A stretch of DNA of 63,800 nucleotides from Aquariibacter sp964433315 (GTDB lineage: Bacteria > Pseudomonadota > Gammaproteobacteria > Burkholderiales > Burkholderiaceae_C): NCBI GenBank assembly GCA_964433315.1, contig CAYSQO010000005.1, positions 1 through 63,800 of the forward strand, in the 5' to 3' direction. Under the pieces are notes generated by a model. It was not told where the DNA came from. It saw only the letters and a list, made by a program, of their open reading frames with translations, and did not search any database. Shown here in pieces: positions 43,693 to 52,765 of the stretch. A program made the position numbers and the translations under genes. The stretch's first letter is position 1. The number at the start of each line of letters is the position of its first letter.

Positions 43693-45168
43693 TCAGCCGC
43701 GTTCGCCAGCCTGGGCGCGACCGAGCAGGAAGTGGGTCAGCAGCGGCACCGGGCGGCCGGTGGCGCCCTTGGCTGCGCCGGACTTCCAAGCCGTCCCGGC
43801 GATGTCCAGATGGGCCCAGCGGTAGGCCTTGGCGAACTTCTTCAGGAAGGCGGCAGCAGTGATCGCGCCGCCCGCCCGACCACCGACATTGCCCATGTCG
43901 GCGAAGTTGCTCTTCAGGCCTTCGTCGTAGTCGCTGTCCAGCGGCATGCGCCAGGCCAGGTCCAGGGCCTGCTCGCCGGCGGCCAGCAGCTCGGCGGCCA
44001 AGGCATCGTCGGGGCTGAAGAGGCCGCTGCGCACGGCGCCCAGGGCGATCACGCAGGCGCCGGTCAGGGTGGCGATGTCGACGACGGCCGCGGGCTTGAA
44101 GCGCTCGGCATAGGTCAGCGCGTCGCAGAGGATGAGACGGCCCTCGGCATCGGTGTTGAGGATCTCGATGGTCTGCCCGCTCATGCTGGTGACCACGTCG
44201 CCGGGCTTGATCGCACGGCCGTCGGGCATGTTCTCGCAGCTCGGGATCAGGCCGATCACATTGAGCTTGGGCTGCAGTTCGACCAGGGCGCGGAAGGTGC
44301 CGAGCACGCTGGCCGCACCGCCCATGTCGAACTTCATCTCGTCCATCTCCGGCGCCGGCTTGATGGAGATGCCGCCGGTATCGAAGGTGATGCCCTTGCC
44401 GACCAGCACGACGGGGGCCTGCTTCTTGGCCGCCCCCTGGTAGTTCAGCACGATGAACTTCGGCGGCTCTTCGGAGCCCTGGGCCACGGCCAGGAAGGAG
44501 CCCATGCCGAGCTTCGCGCAGTCCTTGCGTTCCAGCACGGTGCAGCTCAGCTGCGGATGGGCCTTGGCGAGCTTCTGGGCCTCCTCGGCCAGCCAGCTCG
44601 GCGTGGCATGGTTGCCCGGGCGGTTCGCGCATTCGCGGGCCAGCTGCAGGCCCAGGCCGATGGCCTGACCGCGCGCGAGGCCGGCCTTCACCGCGATCGC
44701 CTCGGCCTTGGCGCTGGCCAGGCTGATCTTCTGCAGCGCAGGCGCGGCGGCCGCGCTGGGCTTGGTATGGGTGTAGCGGTAGCTGAACTCCGCAGCCGCC
44801 AGGGCCACGGCTTCGGCCTGGGCCTCGCCCAGCGGGGCGCCAGCCGTGGCCAGCAGCAGCTGGCGCACACCGAGCGGCTTGACCGCGGCGAGGCCCAGGG
44901 CCACCGCGCTGCGCAGGGCCTTGGCGCTGGCGTCGGCCGCCACCACGAAGAGCAGGCGCGCGGCCTTCAGGCCGGTCGGGCGATGCAAATAGAGGCTGCG
45001 GCCGCTTTCGAGCTTCAGGTCGCCGGCGGCGAGGGCCTCGTCGCGCAGGGCCAGCAGCGGTTCGGCCAGGGTCTGGGTCGCGGCTTCGCCGGACAGGATG
45101 AGCAGCAGCAAGTCGGTGCTGGCCGAGGCCAGGGCCTCGGGCCCGGCGGTGATCTGACGCAGTTCCAT
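43693..45168 (-). CDS. pepA: Leucyl aminopeptidase (cytosol aminopeptidase, M17)
   Basis: 491 residues. The metal-binding C-terminal domain shows VLVGKGITFDTGGISIKPAPEMDEMKFDMGGAASV and the diagnostic NTDAEGRLIL; the N-terminal macro-like domain precedes it. A hexameric two-metal enzyme that removes N-terminal residues from peptides; it also acts as a DNA-binding factor in E. coli. The upstream frame is open, but the ATG at the head of ELRQITAGPEAL was chosen as it fits the domain start. It is divergent from lptF with only 40 bp between start codons. Confidence 0.96.
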   Translation of the reverse strand: MELRQITAGPEALASASTDLLLLILSGEAATQTLAEPLLALRDEALAAGDLKLESGRSLYLHRPTGLKAARLLFVVAADASAKALRSAVALGLAAVKPLGVRQLLLATAGAPLGEAQAEAVALAAAEFSYRYTHTKPSAAAAPALQKISLASAKAEAIAVKAGLARGQAIGLGLQLARECANRPGNHATPSWLAEEAQKLAKAHPQLSCTVLERKDCAKLGMGSFLAVAQGSEEPPKFIVLNYQGAAKKQAPVVLVGKGITFDTGGISIKPAPEMDEMKFDMGGAASVLGTFRALVELQPKLNVIGLIPSCENMPDGRAIKPGDVVTSMSGQTIEILNTDAEGRLILCDALTYAERFKPAAVVDIATLTGACVIALGAVRSGLFSPDDALAAELLAAGEQALDLAWRMPLDSDYDEGLKSNFADMGNVGGRAGGAITAAAFLKKFAKAYRWAHLDIAGTAWKSGAAKGATGRPVPLLTHFLLGRAQAGERG

Positions 45169-45208
45169 GGGCGGCCGTGAGGAGCGTGGCTCGTTATAAA
45201 GTCGGGCG
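45169..45208. promoter_or_regulatory. 40-bp divergent region between pepA and lptF
   Basis: TATAAA at 45195-45200 is a plausible -10 for lptF and would place the start point almost at its ATG (leaderless or near-leaderless). On the other strand TATAAC (45199-45194) is a possible -10 for pepA. Both promoters overlap. Confidence 0.4.
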
Positions 45209-46324
45209 ATGTTATTCGATCGCTCGCTGCGCAAGGACCTCGGACGCAGCTTCGGAGCGACCCTGGTGGTCATCCTTGTCATCGTCATCACCAGCTTCCT
45301 GGTGCGTGCCCTCAACCAGGCCGCCGGCGGCGACATTGCGCCGCAAGACGTGGCCCTGCTCCTGGGCTATGCCGGCCTGCAGCACCTGCCGACCCTGCTG
45401 ACGCTTTCCCTGTTCATCGCGGTGGTCAGCACCCTCACCCGCCTCTATCGCGACAGCGAGATGGTGGTCTGGCTCAGCAGCGGCCTGGGCCTGACGCGCT
45501 TCGTCGGACCGGTGCTGCGCTCGGCCGCGCCGGTGCTGGCCGCGGTGGCGGTGCTGGCCCTGGTGGTCTGGCCCTGGAGCAACCAGCAGGTGGTCGAGCT
45601 GCGTGATCGCTACCAGCGCCGCTCGGACCTGGCCAAGATCGCGCCGGGGCAGTTCATCACCTCCTCGGACGGGCGGCGGATCTTCTTCGTCGACCGCGAC
45701 AGCCAGGAGGCCGAAGCCGCCCTGGGGGGCGAGGGGCAGCTGGCCCGCAACATCTTCCTGCTCGACCAGCAGGAGGACCAGGAGTCCCTGACCGCCGCCC
45801 GCGGCGGCCGCATCGAATGGGTCGGCGAGGACCGCTTCGTCGTCCTCGAGCAAGGCCAGCGCAACGACCTGGACCTCAAGACCGGCGAGCGCCGCCAGGC
45901 CCGCTTCGAGACCTACCGCGTGCTGGCCGGCGAGCGCAGCGTCGGCCCCGCCGGCGAGCTGCCGGTCAAGGCCCGCAGCACCTGGGCCCTGCTGGCCGAG
46001 CCGACGCTGCGCCATCAGGGCGAGCTGGTCTGGCGCGTCGGCCTGGCCCTGGGCGGCGTGCCGCTGGTGCTGCTGGGCATCGGCCTGGCGGCCGGCAATC
46101 CGCGCCGCGCGGGCAGCTGGAACCTGCTGCTCGCCCTGCTGGCCTTCGTCCTGTACTACAACCTGCTGCTGCTGTCGCAGACCTGGGTGGCCAGCGGCCG
46201 TGCGGCCGCGCTGCCGACCCTGCTGCTGCTGCATGGCGGCGGCCTGCTGGCGGCGCTGGCGCTGATCGCCTGGCGCCAGAACGGCATCAGCCTGGGCCTG
46301 CGGCGCGTGCGCCGCGCGAGCTGA
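45209..46324 (+). CDS. lptF: LPS export permease LptF
   Basis: 371 residues. Three N-terminal membrane helices (ATLVVILVIVITSFLVRAL, LTLSLFIAVVSTLTRLYRDSEMVVWLSSGLG), a periplasmic beta-jellyroll (residues about 120-265), and three C-terminal helices. The SEMVVWLSSG coupling-helix region contacts the LptB ATPase. With LptG it extracts LPS from the inner membrane. lptG follows after 6 bp. Confidence 0.95.
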   Translation: MLFDRSLRKDLGRSFGATLVVILVIVITSFLVRALNQAAGGDIAPQDVALLLGYAGLQHLPTLLTLSLFIAVVSTLTRLYRDSEMVVWLSSGLGLTRFVGPVLRSAAPVLAAVAVLALVVWPWSNQQVVELRDRYQRRSDLAKIAPGQFITSSDGRRIFFVDRDSQEAEAALGGEGQLARNIFLLDQQEDQESLTAARGGRIEWVGEDRFVVLEQGQRNDLDLKTGERRQARFETYRVLAGERSVGPAGELPVKARSTWALLAEPTLRHQGELVWRVGLALGGVPLVLLGIGLAAGNPRRAGSWNLLLALLAFVLYYNLLLLSQTWVASGRAAALPTLLLLHGGGLLAALALIAWRQNGISLGLRRVRRAS

Positions 46325-46330
46325 GATCCC

Positions 46331-47461
46331 ATGCGCACCGTCCGCCGCCTGCTGTACGCCGAACTGCTCGGCGCCATCGCCTTCGTGACCCTGGCCTTCC
46401 TGGCCCTGTTCTTCTTCATCGACCTGGTCGACGACCTCGACAACCTCGGGCGCGGCGGCTACGGCCTGCACCACGCCCTGGGCTATTGCCTGCTGCTGGT
46501 GCCGGGCCATGTCTACGAGCTCTTCCCGATCGCGGTGCTGATCGGCGCGATCTACGCCCTGGCCCGGCTGGCGCAATCGAGCGAGTTCACCATCCTGCGC
46601 ACCGGCGGACTCGGCCCGGGCCGGGCCCTGGGCCTGCTCGCCAAGCTGGGCCTGGTGTTTGCGCTGCTGACCTTCGTCGTGGGCGACGTGGTGGCGCCCT
46701 GGGCCGACGAGCAGGCCGAGACCGTGCATGCCCTGTGGCGCGGGCGCATCCCGCACGCCGGCCGCGAGGGCGCCTGGCTGAAGGATCGCGCGCCGGCCGA
46801 CGAGGCCCTGCCGGGCGAGGACGGTCGCTTCGAGTCGGTGCGCATCGAGCGCATCGGCCGGGACGGCCGCATGGAGGGGCTGCGGATCTACGCCTTCGAT
46901 GCGGGCGGGCAGCTGCTGTCGCGCCTGCAGGCCGAGCGCGGCGAGCTGCGCGACGGCGCCTGGCTGCTGGAGGAAGTGCGCCGCCTCGACTGGCAGCCGC
47001 AGGGCGAGGGCCCCGCCCAGCACCTTCCGGTCGAGCAGCGCATGGCAACGCTGAGCTGGCCGAGCAGCCTGTCGCCGGCCGTGGTGGCCGCCTCGATCAC
47101 CCGCACCAGCAGCCTGTCGACGCTGAACCTCTGGCGCTACATGCGCCACCTGACCGAGAACGCGCAGGCCGCGCAGAAGCCGGCGATCCAGTTCTGGAAG
47201 AAGGCGCTCTATCCGCTGGCCTGCCTGGTGATGCTGGGCCTGGCCCTGCCCTTCGCCTACCTGCACGCGCGGCGCGGCGGCGTGAGCCTGAAGGTCTTCG
47301 GCGGCATCCTGCTGGGCATCAGCTTCGTGCTGCTCAACAACGTCTCGACCCACCTGGGCCTGCTGCGCGAATGGACGCCCTGGCTGGCGGCCGGCGCGCC
47401 GAGCGCGATCTACCTGCTCCTGTCGCTGGCGGCCTTCGGCTGGCTGGTGCGCACCCGATGA
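46331..47461 (+). CDS. lptG: LPS export permease LptG
   Basis: 376 residues with the same topology as LptF: LLYAELLGAIAFVTLAFLALFFFIDLVDDL, YELFPIAVLIGAIYALARLAQSSEFTILRTGGLG (coupling region), a periplasmic jellyroll and three last helices ending in GISFVLLNNVSTHLGLL. The stop overlaps the next ATG as ATGA, so the cbiX gene is translated from the same message. Confidence 0.95.
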   Translation: MRTVRRLLYAELLGAIAFVTLAFLALFFFIDLVDDLDNLGRGGYGLHHALGYCLLLVPGHVYELFPIAVLIGAIYALARLAQSSEFTILRTGGLGPGRALGLLAKLGLVFALLTFVVGDVVAPWADEQAETVHALWRGRIPHAGREGAWLKDRAPADEALPGEDGRFESVRIERIGRDGRMEGLRIYAFDAGGQLLSRLQAERGELRDGAWLLEEVRRLDWQPQGEGPAQHLPVEQRMATLSWPSSLSPAVVAASITRTSSLSTLNLWRYMRHLTENAQAAQKPAIQFWKKALYPLACLVMLGLALPFAYLHARRGGVSLKVFGGILLGISFVLLNNVSTHLGLLREWTPWLAAGAPSAIYLLLSLAAFGWLVRTR

Positions 47462-47892
47462 CCCCCCGCTCCGACCTCCCGGCCGCCGACGGCGTGCTGC
47501 TGTTCGCCCATGGCGCGCGCGACCCGGCCTGGGCCGCGCCTTTCGAGGGCGTGGCCGCCCGCCTGCGCGCGCAGGCCCCGGACCTGCAGGTGGCCCTGGG
47601 CTTCCTCGAATTCATGCACCCGAGCCTCGCCGAGGCCGGCACCGCGCTGGCCCGCGCGGGCTGCCGGCAGGTGCGCGTGGTGCCGCTCTTCCTGGGCGCC
47701 GGGGGCCATGTGCGCAAGGACCTGCCGGCCCTGCTGGAGGCCCTGCGTGTGGCGCAGCCCGAGTGCAGCTTCAGCCTGGCGCCGGCCGTCGGCGAGCTCG
47801 ACGCGGTCGTCGGCGCCATGGCCGAGGCCGCGCGCGCCCTGGCCGCGGATCCGGCCGCGGTGCCCCGCCACGACGCCGTGCCGCCGCGATGA
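47458..47892 (+). CDS. cbiX: CbiX-type sirohydrochlorin chelatase
   Basis: 144 residues, a single-domain short CbiX. GVLLFAHGARDPAWAAPFEGVAARL holds the metal-site His18; LGFLEFMHPSLAEAGTALARAGCRQVRVVPLFLGAGGHVRKDLP has the second conserved His pair. It inserts Fe2+ (siroheme) or Co2+ (cobalamin) into sirohydrochlorin. With a stand-alone CobA in the window and no CysG, it is a good candidate for the siroheme ferrochelatase. It overlaps lptG upstream and cysB downstream, both as ATGA. Confidence 0.9.
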   Translation: MTPRSDLPAADGVLLFAHGARDPAWAAPFEGVAARLRAQAPDLQVALGFLEFMHPSLAEAGTALARAGCRQVRVVPLFLGAGGHVRKDLPALLEALRVAQPECSFSLAPAVGELDAVVGAMAEAARALAADPAAVPRHDAVPPR

Positions 47893-48842
47893 ACCTGCAC
47901 CAGTTCCGCTTCATCCAGGAGGCGGCGCGCCGCAACCTGAACCTGACCGAGACGGCCAAGGCGCTCTACACCTCGCAGCCCGGCATCAGCAAGGCCATCC
48001 TGGAGCTGGAGGAGGAACTGGGCATCGACATCTTCGTGCGCCACGGCAAGCGCCTCAAGCGCATCACCGAGCCCGGCCAGCGCGTGCTGCAGGCGGTGGA
48101 CGTGATCCTGCGCGAGGTCGCCAACCTCCGGCGCATCGGCGAGGAGTACAGCAAGCAGGACAGCGGCACCCTCGTCATCGCCACCACCCACACCCAGGCG
48201 CGCTACCTGCTGCCGGCGCCGCTGGTGGCGCTGCGCAAGCGCCATCCCAAGGTCGTGGTCACGCTGCTGGAGGCCGCGCCGCCGCAGGTCGCGCAGATGC
48301 TGCTGGAGGACCGCGCCGACGTCGGCCTGGCCACCGAGGCGCTGGCCGGCGCCGAGGGCCTGCTCAGCCTGCCCTGCTACGAATGGCAGCACATGCTGGT
48401 CATGCCGGCCGACCATCCCCTGGCCGCGATCGAGCGGCTGACCCTGGAGCAGATCGCCCGCGAGCCCATCGTCTCCTACAGCGCGGCCTACGCCGGGCGC
48501 ACCCGCATCGACCAGGCCTTCGCGCTCAAGGGCCTGAGCCCGCAGGTGGTGCTGGAGGCGACGGATGCCGACGTGATCAAGACCTACGTGCGCCACGGCA
48601 TGGGCCTGGGCATCGTGCCGGAGATCACCGTCAAGGACGACGCCGCCTGCGCGCCGGGCGGCGACCTCGTCGTGCGCCCCATGGGGCAGTTCTTCGGCCG
48701 CAACACCACGCGCATCGCCTTCAAGCGCAGCGCCTACCTGCGCAGCTTCGTCTACACCTTCGCCGAGCTGGTCTCCGAGCGCCTGAACCGGGCCCTGATC
48801 GAGAAGCTGATGGCCGGCCAGGCCGAGACCTACGAGCTCTGA
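47889..48842 (+). CDS. cysB: CysB-like LysR-family regulator of sulfur assimilation
   Basis: 317 residues. The N-terminal winged helix MNLHQFRFIQEAARRNLNLTETAKALYTSQPGISKAILELEEELG is characteristic of CysB/Cbl rather than general LysR proteins. The effector domain contains TTHTQARYLLPAPLVALRKRHPKVVVTLLE, the CysB sulfate/acetylserine pocket, and VRHGMGLGIVPEI. It activates sulfate-assimilation genes when O-acetylserine accumulates; the sulfite-reductase operon at 30549-35458 is a likely target. It is read with cbiX as ATGA. Confidence 0.94.
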   Translation: MNLHQFRFIQEAARRNLNLTETAKALYTSQPGISKAILELEEELGIDIFVRHGKRLKRITEPGQRVLQAVDVILREVANLRRIGEEYSKQDSGTLVIATTHTQARYLLPAPLVALRKRHPKVVVTLLEAAPPQVAQMLLEDRADVGLATEALAGAEGLLSLPCYEWQHMLVMPADHPLAAIERLTLEQIAREPIVSYSAAYAGRTRIDQAFALKGLSPQVVLEATDADVIKTYVRHGMGLGIVPEITVKDDAACAPGGDLVVRPMGQFFGRNTTRIAFKRSAYLRSFVYTFAELVSERLNRALIEKLMAGQAETYEL

Positions 48843-48855
48843 GCCCCAGCCGCCG

Positions 48856-50025
48856 ATGCACGCCCGCCGCCCCGCCCTGCCCCCCAGCCGCCTGCCCGAG
48901 GTCGGCACGACCATCTTCAGCGTGATGTCCGCCCTGGCCCAGGAGCATGGGGCGGTCAACCTCGGCCAGGGCTTTCCGGACTTCGACTGCGATCCGCGGC
49001 TGATCGACGCGGTCGAGCGCGCCATGCGCGGCGGCCACAACCAGTACGCGCCGATGCCAGGCGTGGCCGCGCTGCGCGAGCGCCTGGCCGAGAAGATCGC
49101 CGCGCTCCACGGCCGGGCCTACGACCCGGGCCGGGAGATCACCATCACCGCGGGCGCGACCCAGGCGATCTTCACCGCCCTGCTCGCCTTCACCCAGCCC
49201 GGCGACGAGGTCATCGTGCTGGAGCCGGCCTTCGACAGCTATGCCCCCGGCATCGCGCTGGCGGGCGCACGCATGGTGCGGGTGGCGCTGGACGCCGACT
49301 TCCGGCCCGACTTCGACGCCATCGCGGCCGCCCTCAGCCCGCGCACCCGGCTCATCCTGAGCAACACGCCGCACAACCCCAGCGGCACCGTCTGGACGCC
49401 ACAGGACCTCGACCGCCTGCACGCCCTGCTGGCCCCGACCGACGTGCTGCTGCTGAGCGACGAGGTCTACGAGCACATGGTCTACGACGGCCGCGGGCAC
49501 GTCAGCGCGGCCGGCCATCCCGGCCTGGCCGAGCGCAGCGTGGTGGTCTCCAGCTTCGGCAAGACCTACCACGTCACGGGCTGGAAGATCGGCAGCGTGG
49601 CGGCACCGGCGGCGCTCAGCGCCGAGTTCCGCAAGGTCCACCAGTTCAATGTCTTCGCGGTCAGCTCGGCCGTGCAGCAGGGCCTGGCCGAGATGCTGCG
49701 CGACCCCGCCCCCTACCGGGACCTGGCCGCCTTCTACCAGGCCAAGCGCGACCGCTTCCGCAGCGGCCTGGCCGCCACGCCCCTGCGGCTGCGGCCCTGC
49801 GAGGGCAGCTATTTCCAGGTGGTCGACTACGGCGGCCTGCGCCCCGAGCTGGCGGCGCTCGACGAGGACGCCCTGGTGCGCTGGATGACGCGCGAGATCG
49901 GCGTCACCGCCATCCCCATGTCGGCCTTCTATGCCGACGGTCGCCAGCGCCAGCAGATCCGCTTCTGCTTCGCCAAGCAGGACGCGACGCTGGACCGCGC
50001 GCTGGAGCGACTGGCCCGGCTCTGA
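48856..50025 (+). CDS. PLP-dependent aminotransferase, YbdL/methionine aminotransferase type
   Basis: 389 residues. Fold-type I class I aminotransferase: EVGTTIFSVMSALAQEHGAVNLGQGFPDFDCDP, ITAGATQAIFTALLAF, LSNTPHNPSGTVW, and PLP Lys236 in VVSSFGKTYHVTGWKIG. The GQGFPDF motif is shared by YbdL and kynurenine aminotransferases; YbdL prefers methionine, and the location after cysB agrees with a sulfur amino acid role. It follows cysB by 13 bp. Confidence 0.88.
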   Translation: MHARRPALPPSRLPEVGTTIFSVMSALAQEHGAVNLGQGFPDFDCDPRLIDAVERAMRGGHNQYAPMPGVAALRERLAEKIAALHGRAYDPGREITITAGATQAIFTALLAFTQPGDEVIVLEPAFDSYAPGIALAGARMVRVALDADFRPDFDAIAAALSPRTRLILSNTPHNPSGTVWTPQDLDRLHALLAPTDVLLLSDEVYEHMVYDGRGHVSAAGHPGLAERSVVVSSFGKTYHVTGWKIGSVAAPAALSAEFRKVHQFNVFAVSSAVQQGLAEMLRDPAPYRDLAAFYQAKRDRFRSGLAATPLRLRPCEGSYFQVVDYGGLRPELAALDEDALVRWMTREIGVTAIPMSAFYADGRQRQQIRFCFAKQDATLDRALERLARL

Positions 50026-50098
50026 GCCCGCACGCTGCGGGGGCCCGGCCGGCTGTTGGGCCCAAGCAGCCCACCGCTTGATCTGACCCGGTCGCCGC

Positions 50099-51112
50099 TC
50101 AGGAGGCGGACGGGGCGGGTGCGGCCGCGTCGGGTCGCTCCTCGTCGAAGGGCAGCTCGATGTCGACCTCGGTCACCGCGACCTGGCGGGCGACATCGCA
50201 GGCGATGGCGTGCAGCAGCATCAGCTCGCGGTAGGCGGAGAGGTCGAAGCGCTGGCGCGCCGGCCGGCCGGCCGGCGGGCGCCGCAGGCTCTTGCCCAGG
50301 GTGGAGGCCGCGCGCAAGGGATTCGGCCAGATCGCCACCAGGCGCGCCAGTGCCAGCGGGTGCGCCTCCAGCCCGCGGTCCGGACCCGGGCTGGCCTCCC
50401 AGGCCGGCATGGCCAGGTTGAAGCGCGCTTCGGTCCGCAGGCGCAGCGCCTCCCAGGCCTCGCGATCGCCATGGCGACCCAGGACGTCGGCCAGCTTCAG
50501 GTGCAGCCGCGGGGTCGGCGCAGCCTCCAGGGCCTCGGCCAGCAAGGCCTTCGCGGCCTCGTCCTGGCCCAGGGCGAGGAAGAAGTCCGCCTGCTGCTCC
50601 ACGTCGACCAGGCTGTCGGTGGCGAGCACGTCGGCCCAGGCCTCCTCCGGGGCCGCAGGGTGGAGCCCGGGGGACGGCGGCTCGGGCCGGGCCGGCGCGG
50701 CGGCCGGGGCCTCCGGCAGCGCGGCATAGGACGCCGGGCCGGTGTCCGGAGCATCCGGCAGTCCGGGCATCGCACGACCGACCGCGATGTCCGCGCGGGT
50801 GCTCGCCGGCTGGCTGACCCAGGTGGGGCCGGCCTGCGGGCCGGAGGGCAGCAGGGTGCTGCGCGGGGCCTGGGGCTGCGGCAGGGCCCGCATGCGCCAG
50901 CGCCATCCCAGCAGCACGACCAGCAGGCCCAGGCCGACCAGGGCGAAAAGGCTGAAGCCCGGCCCGCCCTCGGTCGCGGCGTTGACGGCGGCGGCGGCCA
51001 CCGCCGAGGCGGCCTCACGCACCGGCTCGGCAGGAAGCGCCGGGGTGGACACCATGCCGAACGCGCCGGGGACGACCCAGCGGGTCCAGCACAGACAGCG
51101 GGTTCCGGGCAT
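50099..51112 (-). CDS. FimV-like membrane-anchored protein
   Basis: About 337 residues. One membrane helix near the N-terminus (FSLFALVGLGLLVVLLGWRWRMR), a Pro/Ala-rich low-complexity stretch, then SLVDVEQQADFFLALGQDEAAKALLAEALEAAPTPRLHLKLADVLGR, which matches the helical motif at the C-terminus of FimV-type proteins. No LysM or long FimV N-terminus is present, so it is a short relative. The rest (LARLVAIWPNPLRAASTLGKSLRR) is unknown. The start is uncertain: ATG at 51112 or at 51055; neither has a strong ribosome site. It is divergent from the crotonase gene. Confidence 0.65.
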   Translation of the reverse strand: MPGTRCLCWTRWVVPGAFGMVSTPALPAEPVREAASAVAAAAVNAATEGGPGFSLFALVGLGLLVVLLGWRWRMRALPQPQAPRSTLLPSGPQAGPTWVSQPASTRADIAVGRAMPGLPDAPDTGPASYAALPEAPAAAPARPEPPSPGLHPAAPEEAWADVLATDSLVDVEQQADFFLALGQDEAAKALLAEALEAAPTPRLHLKLADVLGRHGDREAWEALRLRTEARFNLAMPAWEASPGPDRGLEAHPLALARLVAIWPNPLRAASTLGKSLRRPPAGRPARQRFDLSAYRELMLLHAIACDVARQVAVTEVDIELPFDEERPDAAAPAPSAS

Positions 51113-51198
51113 GCAGGCAGGTGGGTCGCAGCGAGTGAGCTTCACTCTACCATCGGCCTCCGGGCGGACCGGCGCCCCGCGACGAACCTTACCTCCCG

Positions 51199-51915
51199 AT
51201 GCTTCGTACCGAAGATCACGGCCCGATCCGGGTCCTGCACCTGGGCCCGCGGGACGGTCTGCCCAGGCTGAGCCCGGCCGCCTGCGCCGCCGCTGTCGAA
51301 GCCCTGGGCGTGGCGGAAGACGACGCCGCGGTGCAAGTCGTGGTGCTGGCCGGCGAAGGCCTGCGCTTCTGCGTCGGCGGGCCCTGGGCCCTGCTCCACG
51401 GCAGCTTCCGGCCACCGACCGCGGACGCCGAGCTGCAGGCCCTGGATGCCGGCCATCATCTGGTCGAGACCCTGCATCACCTGGAGACGCCGACGATCTC
51501 CGCGGTGGAAGGCGAAGCCGCAGGCCTGGGCTGCGCGCTGGCGCTGGCCTGCGATCTGCGGGTGGCCTCCAGCCATGCACGCTTCCAGCCGCAACCCGAG
51601 CCCCTGCCCGCCGCCGAAGGGGCGAGCGATCGCTGGCTGGCCGAGCAGCTCCCGCGCGCGCTGCGGGTCGAGATGCTGTGGACGGGCGATCCGCTGGAGG
51701 CGCAACGGCTGCATGCCCTGGGCCAGATCAACCGCCTGAGCCCGCCCGGCGGGGCGCTGCGCGAGGCCCTGTCGCTGGCCAAGGCGCTGCTGCGCTCGGC
51801 GCGTCCGCTGCGCAGCCTGCGGCCGCCGCGCGTGGCCCCGGGGGCGACGCCGCTGCACCGGCTGCTTGCGGCCGAACGCCAGGCCCTGGTGGCCCGCCTG
51901 CTCGGCGCGACCTGA
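51199..51915 (+). CDS. Enoyl-CoA hydratase/isomerase family (crotonase) protein
   Basis: 238 residues. The oxyanion-hole regions are VVLAGEGLRFCVGGPWALL and ISAVEGEAAGLGCALALACDLRVASSHARF. The usual catalytic glutamates of hydratases are not both evident (FQPQPEPLPAAEGASDRW replaces the second loop), so the chemistry may differ from hydration, and it could be an isomerase or a degenerate homologue. No neighbouring fatty-acid genes help. Confidence 0.75.
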   Translation: MLRTEDHGPIRVLHLGPRDGLPRLSPAACAAAVEALGVAEDDAAVQVVVLAGEGLRFCVGGPWALLHGSFRPPTADAELQALDAGHHLVETLHHLETPTISAVEGEAAGLGCALALACDLRVASSHARFQPQPEPLPAAEGASDRWLAEQLPRALRVEMLWTGDPLEAQRLHALGQINRLSPPGGALREALSLAKALLRSARPLRSLRPPRVAPGATPLHRLLAAERQALVARLLGAT

Positions 51916-51958
51916 GCGACGCCGGTCGGCACGGCCTCCGCGGCGGGTCGGCACAGCC

Positions 51959-52645
51959 TCAGCCGGGCATCGGGGGGACGGGTTCGCGGGCCGTCGTCGA
52001 CGCCACGCTGCGCGCCGATTGCAGGGCCAGCCGAGCCAGGGTCCAGGCGCCTTCGAGCTGGTCACGATCCGGGGCCGGGGCTTCGATCCGCAGCTCCAGC
52101 CGGCCGCGCAGGGTCAGCATCTGCAGCGCGCGTCCGGGGGGCAGCCACTGCGGGCTGGCCTCCAGGGCGGCCAGCACCTCGGGCGTCAACCAGGCCTGCA
52201 TGGTCCAGGCGGCCGGGGCCACGGCCCGCAGATGCGCGCGCAGGGACCTGAGGGCCGGCACCAGCAGCGGCGGGTACATGGCCAGCCAGCGCATCGGCTC
52301 GCTCAGGCCCGGGTCGAGGCGGGTCTGCTGCAGGGCGGTCAGCCGGGCATAGGCCTCGCGCTCCAGATGCTCGGCCAGGGGACGGCTCAGCACCAGCATC
52401 TGCAGGCGTGGCGGCAGGCCGGCGTCGATGCGCAGCCGCAGGACGGGCCCCTGCATCTCGCCATGGGCAGCCGGTCCCCACTCGATGCGCAGCGGCAGCG
52501 CGTCGACGGTGCCGACCAGGCTCCAGCCACCACCCGCCGCCATGGGCTGGGCCACCAGACCCTGCTGGCGGCCCCAGGCCAGCAGCTCGGCCGCCGGCCC
52601 GGCGGGGCGGCGCCTGCTCAGCCAAGTCCTCAGGGCAGACCACAT
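51959..52645 (-). CDS. Hypothetical protein
   Basis: 228 residues, soluble, Leu/Ala/Arg-rich, with no motif I recognise. It begins MWSALRTWLSRRRPAGPAAELLAWGRQQG and has a strand-rich middle (LRIEWGPAAHGEMQGPVLRLRIDAG) and a helical end. Strong host-like codon bias supports a real gene. It is convergent with the crotonase gene (43 bp apart) and divergent from the glutathione transferase. Confidence 0.65.
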   Translation of the reverse strand: MWSALRTWLSRRRPAGPAAELLAWGRQQGLVAQPMAAGGGWSLVGTVDALPLRIEWGPAAHGEMQGPVLRLRIDAGLPPRLQMLVLSRPLAEHLEREAYARLTALQQTRLDPGLSEPMRWLAMYPPLLVPALRSLRAHLRAVAPAAWTMQAWLTPEVLAALEASPQWLPPGRALQMLTLRGRLELRIEAPAPDRDQLEGAWTLARLALQSARSVASTTAREPVPPMPG

Positions 52646-52765
52646 GGCGGATGCGCTGCTAAGGTTTCGGGGTTCGTGTCGACGCGGGCTGCCGAATGTC
52701 CGCCGCCGACCGACCGCAAGCCGTGGTGGACGCCGCCGGCGTCATCCTGTGAGGAAGGCATCTCA

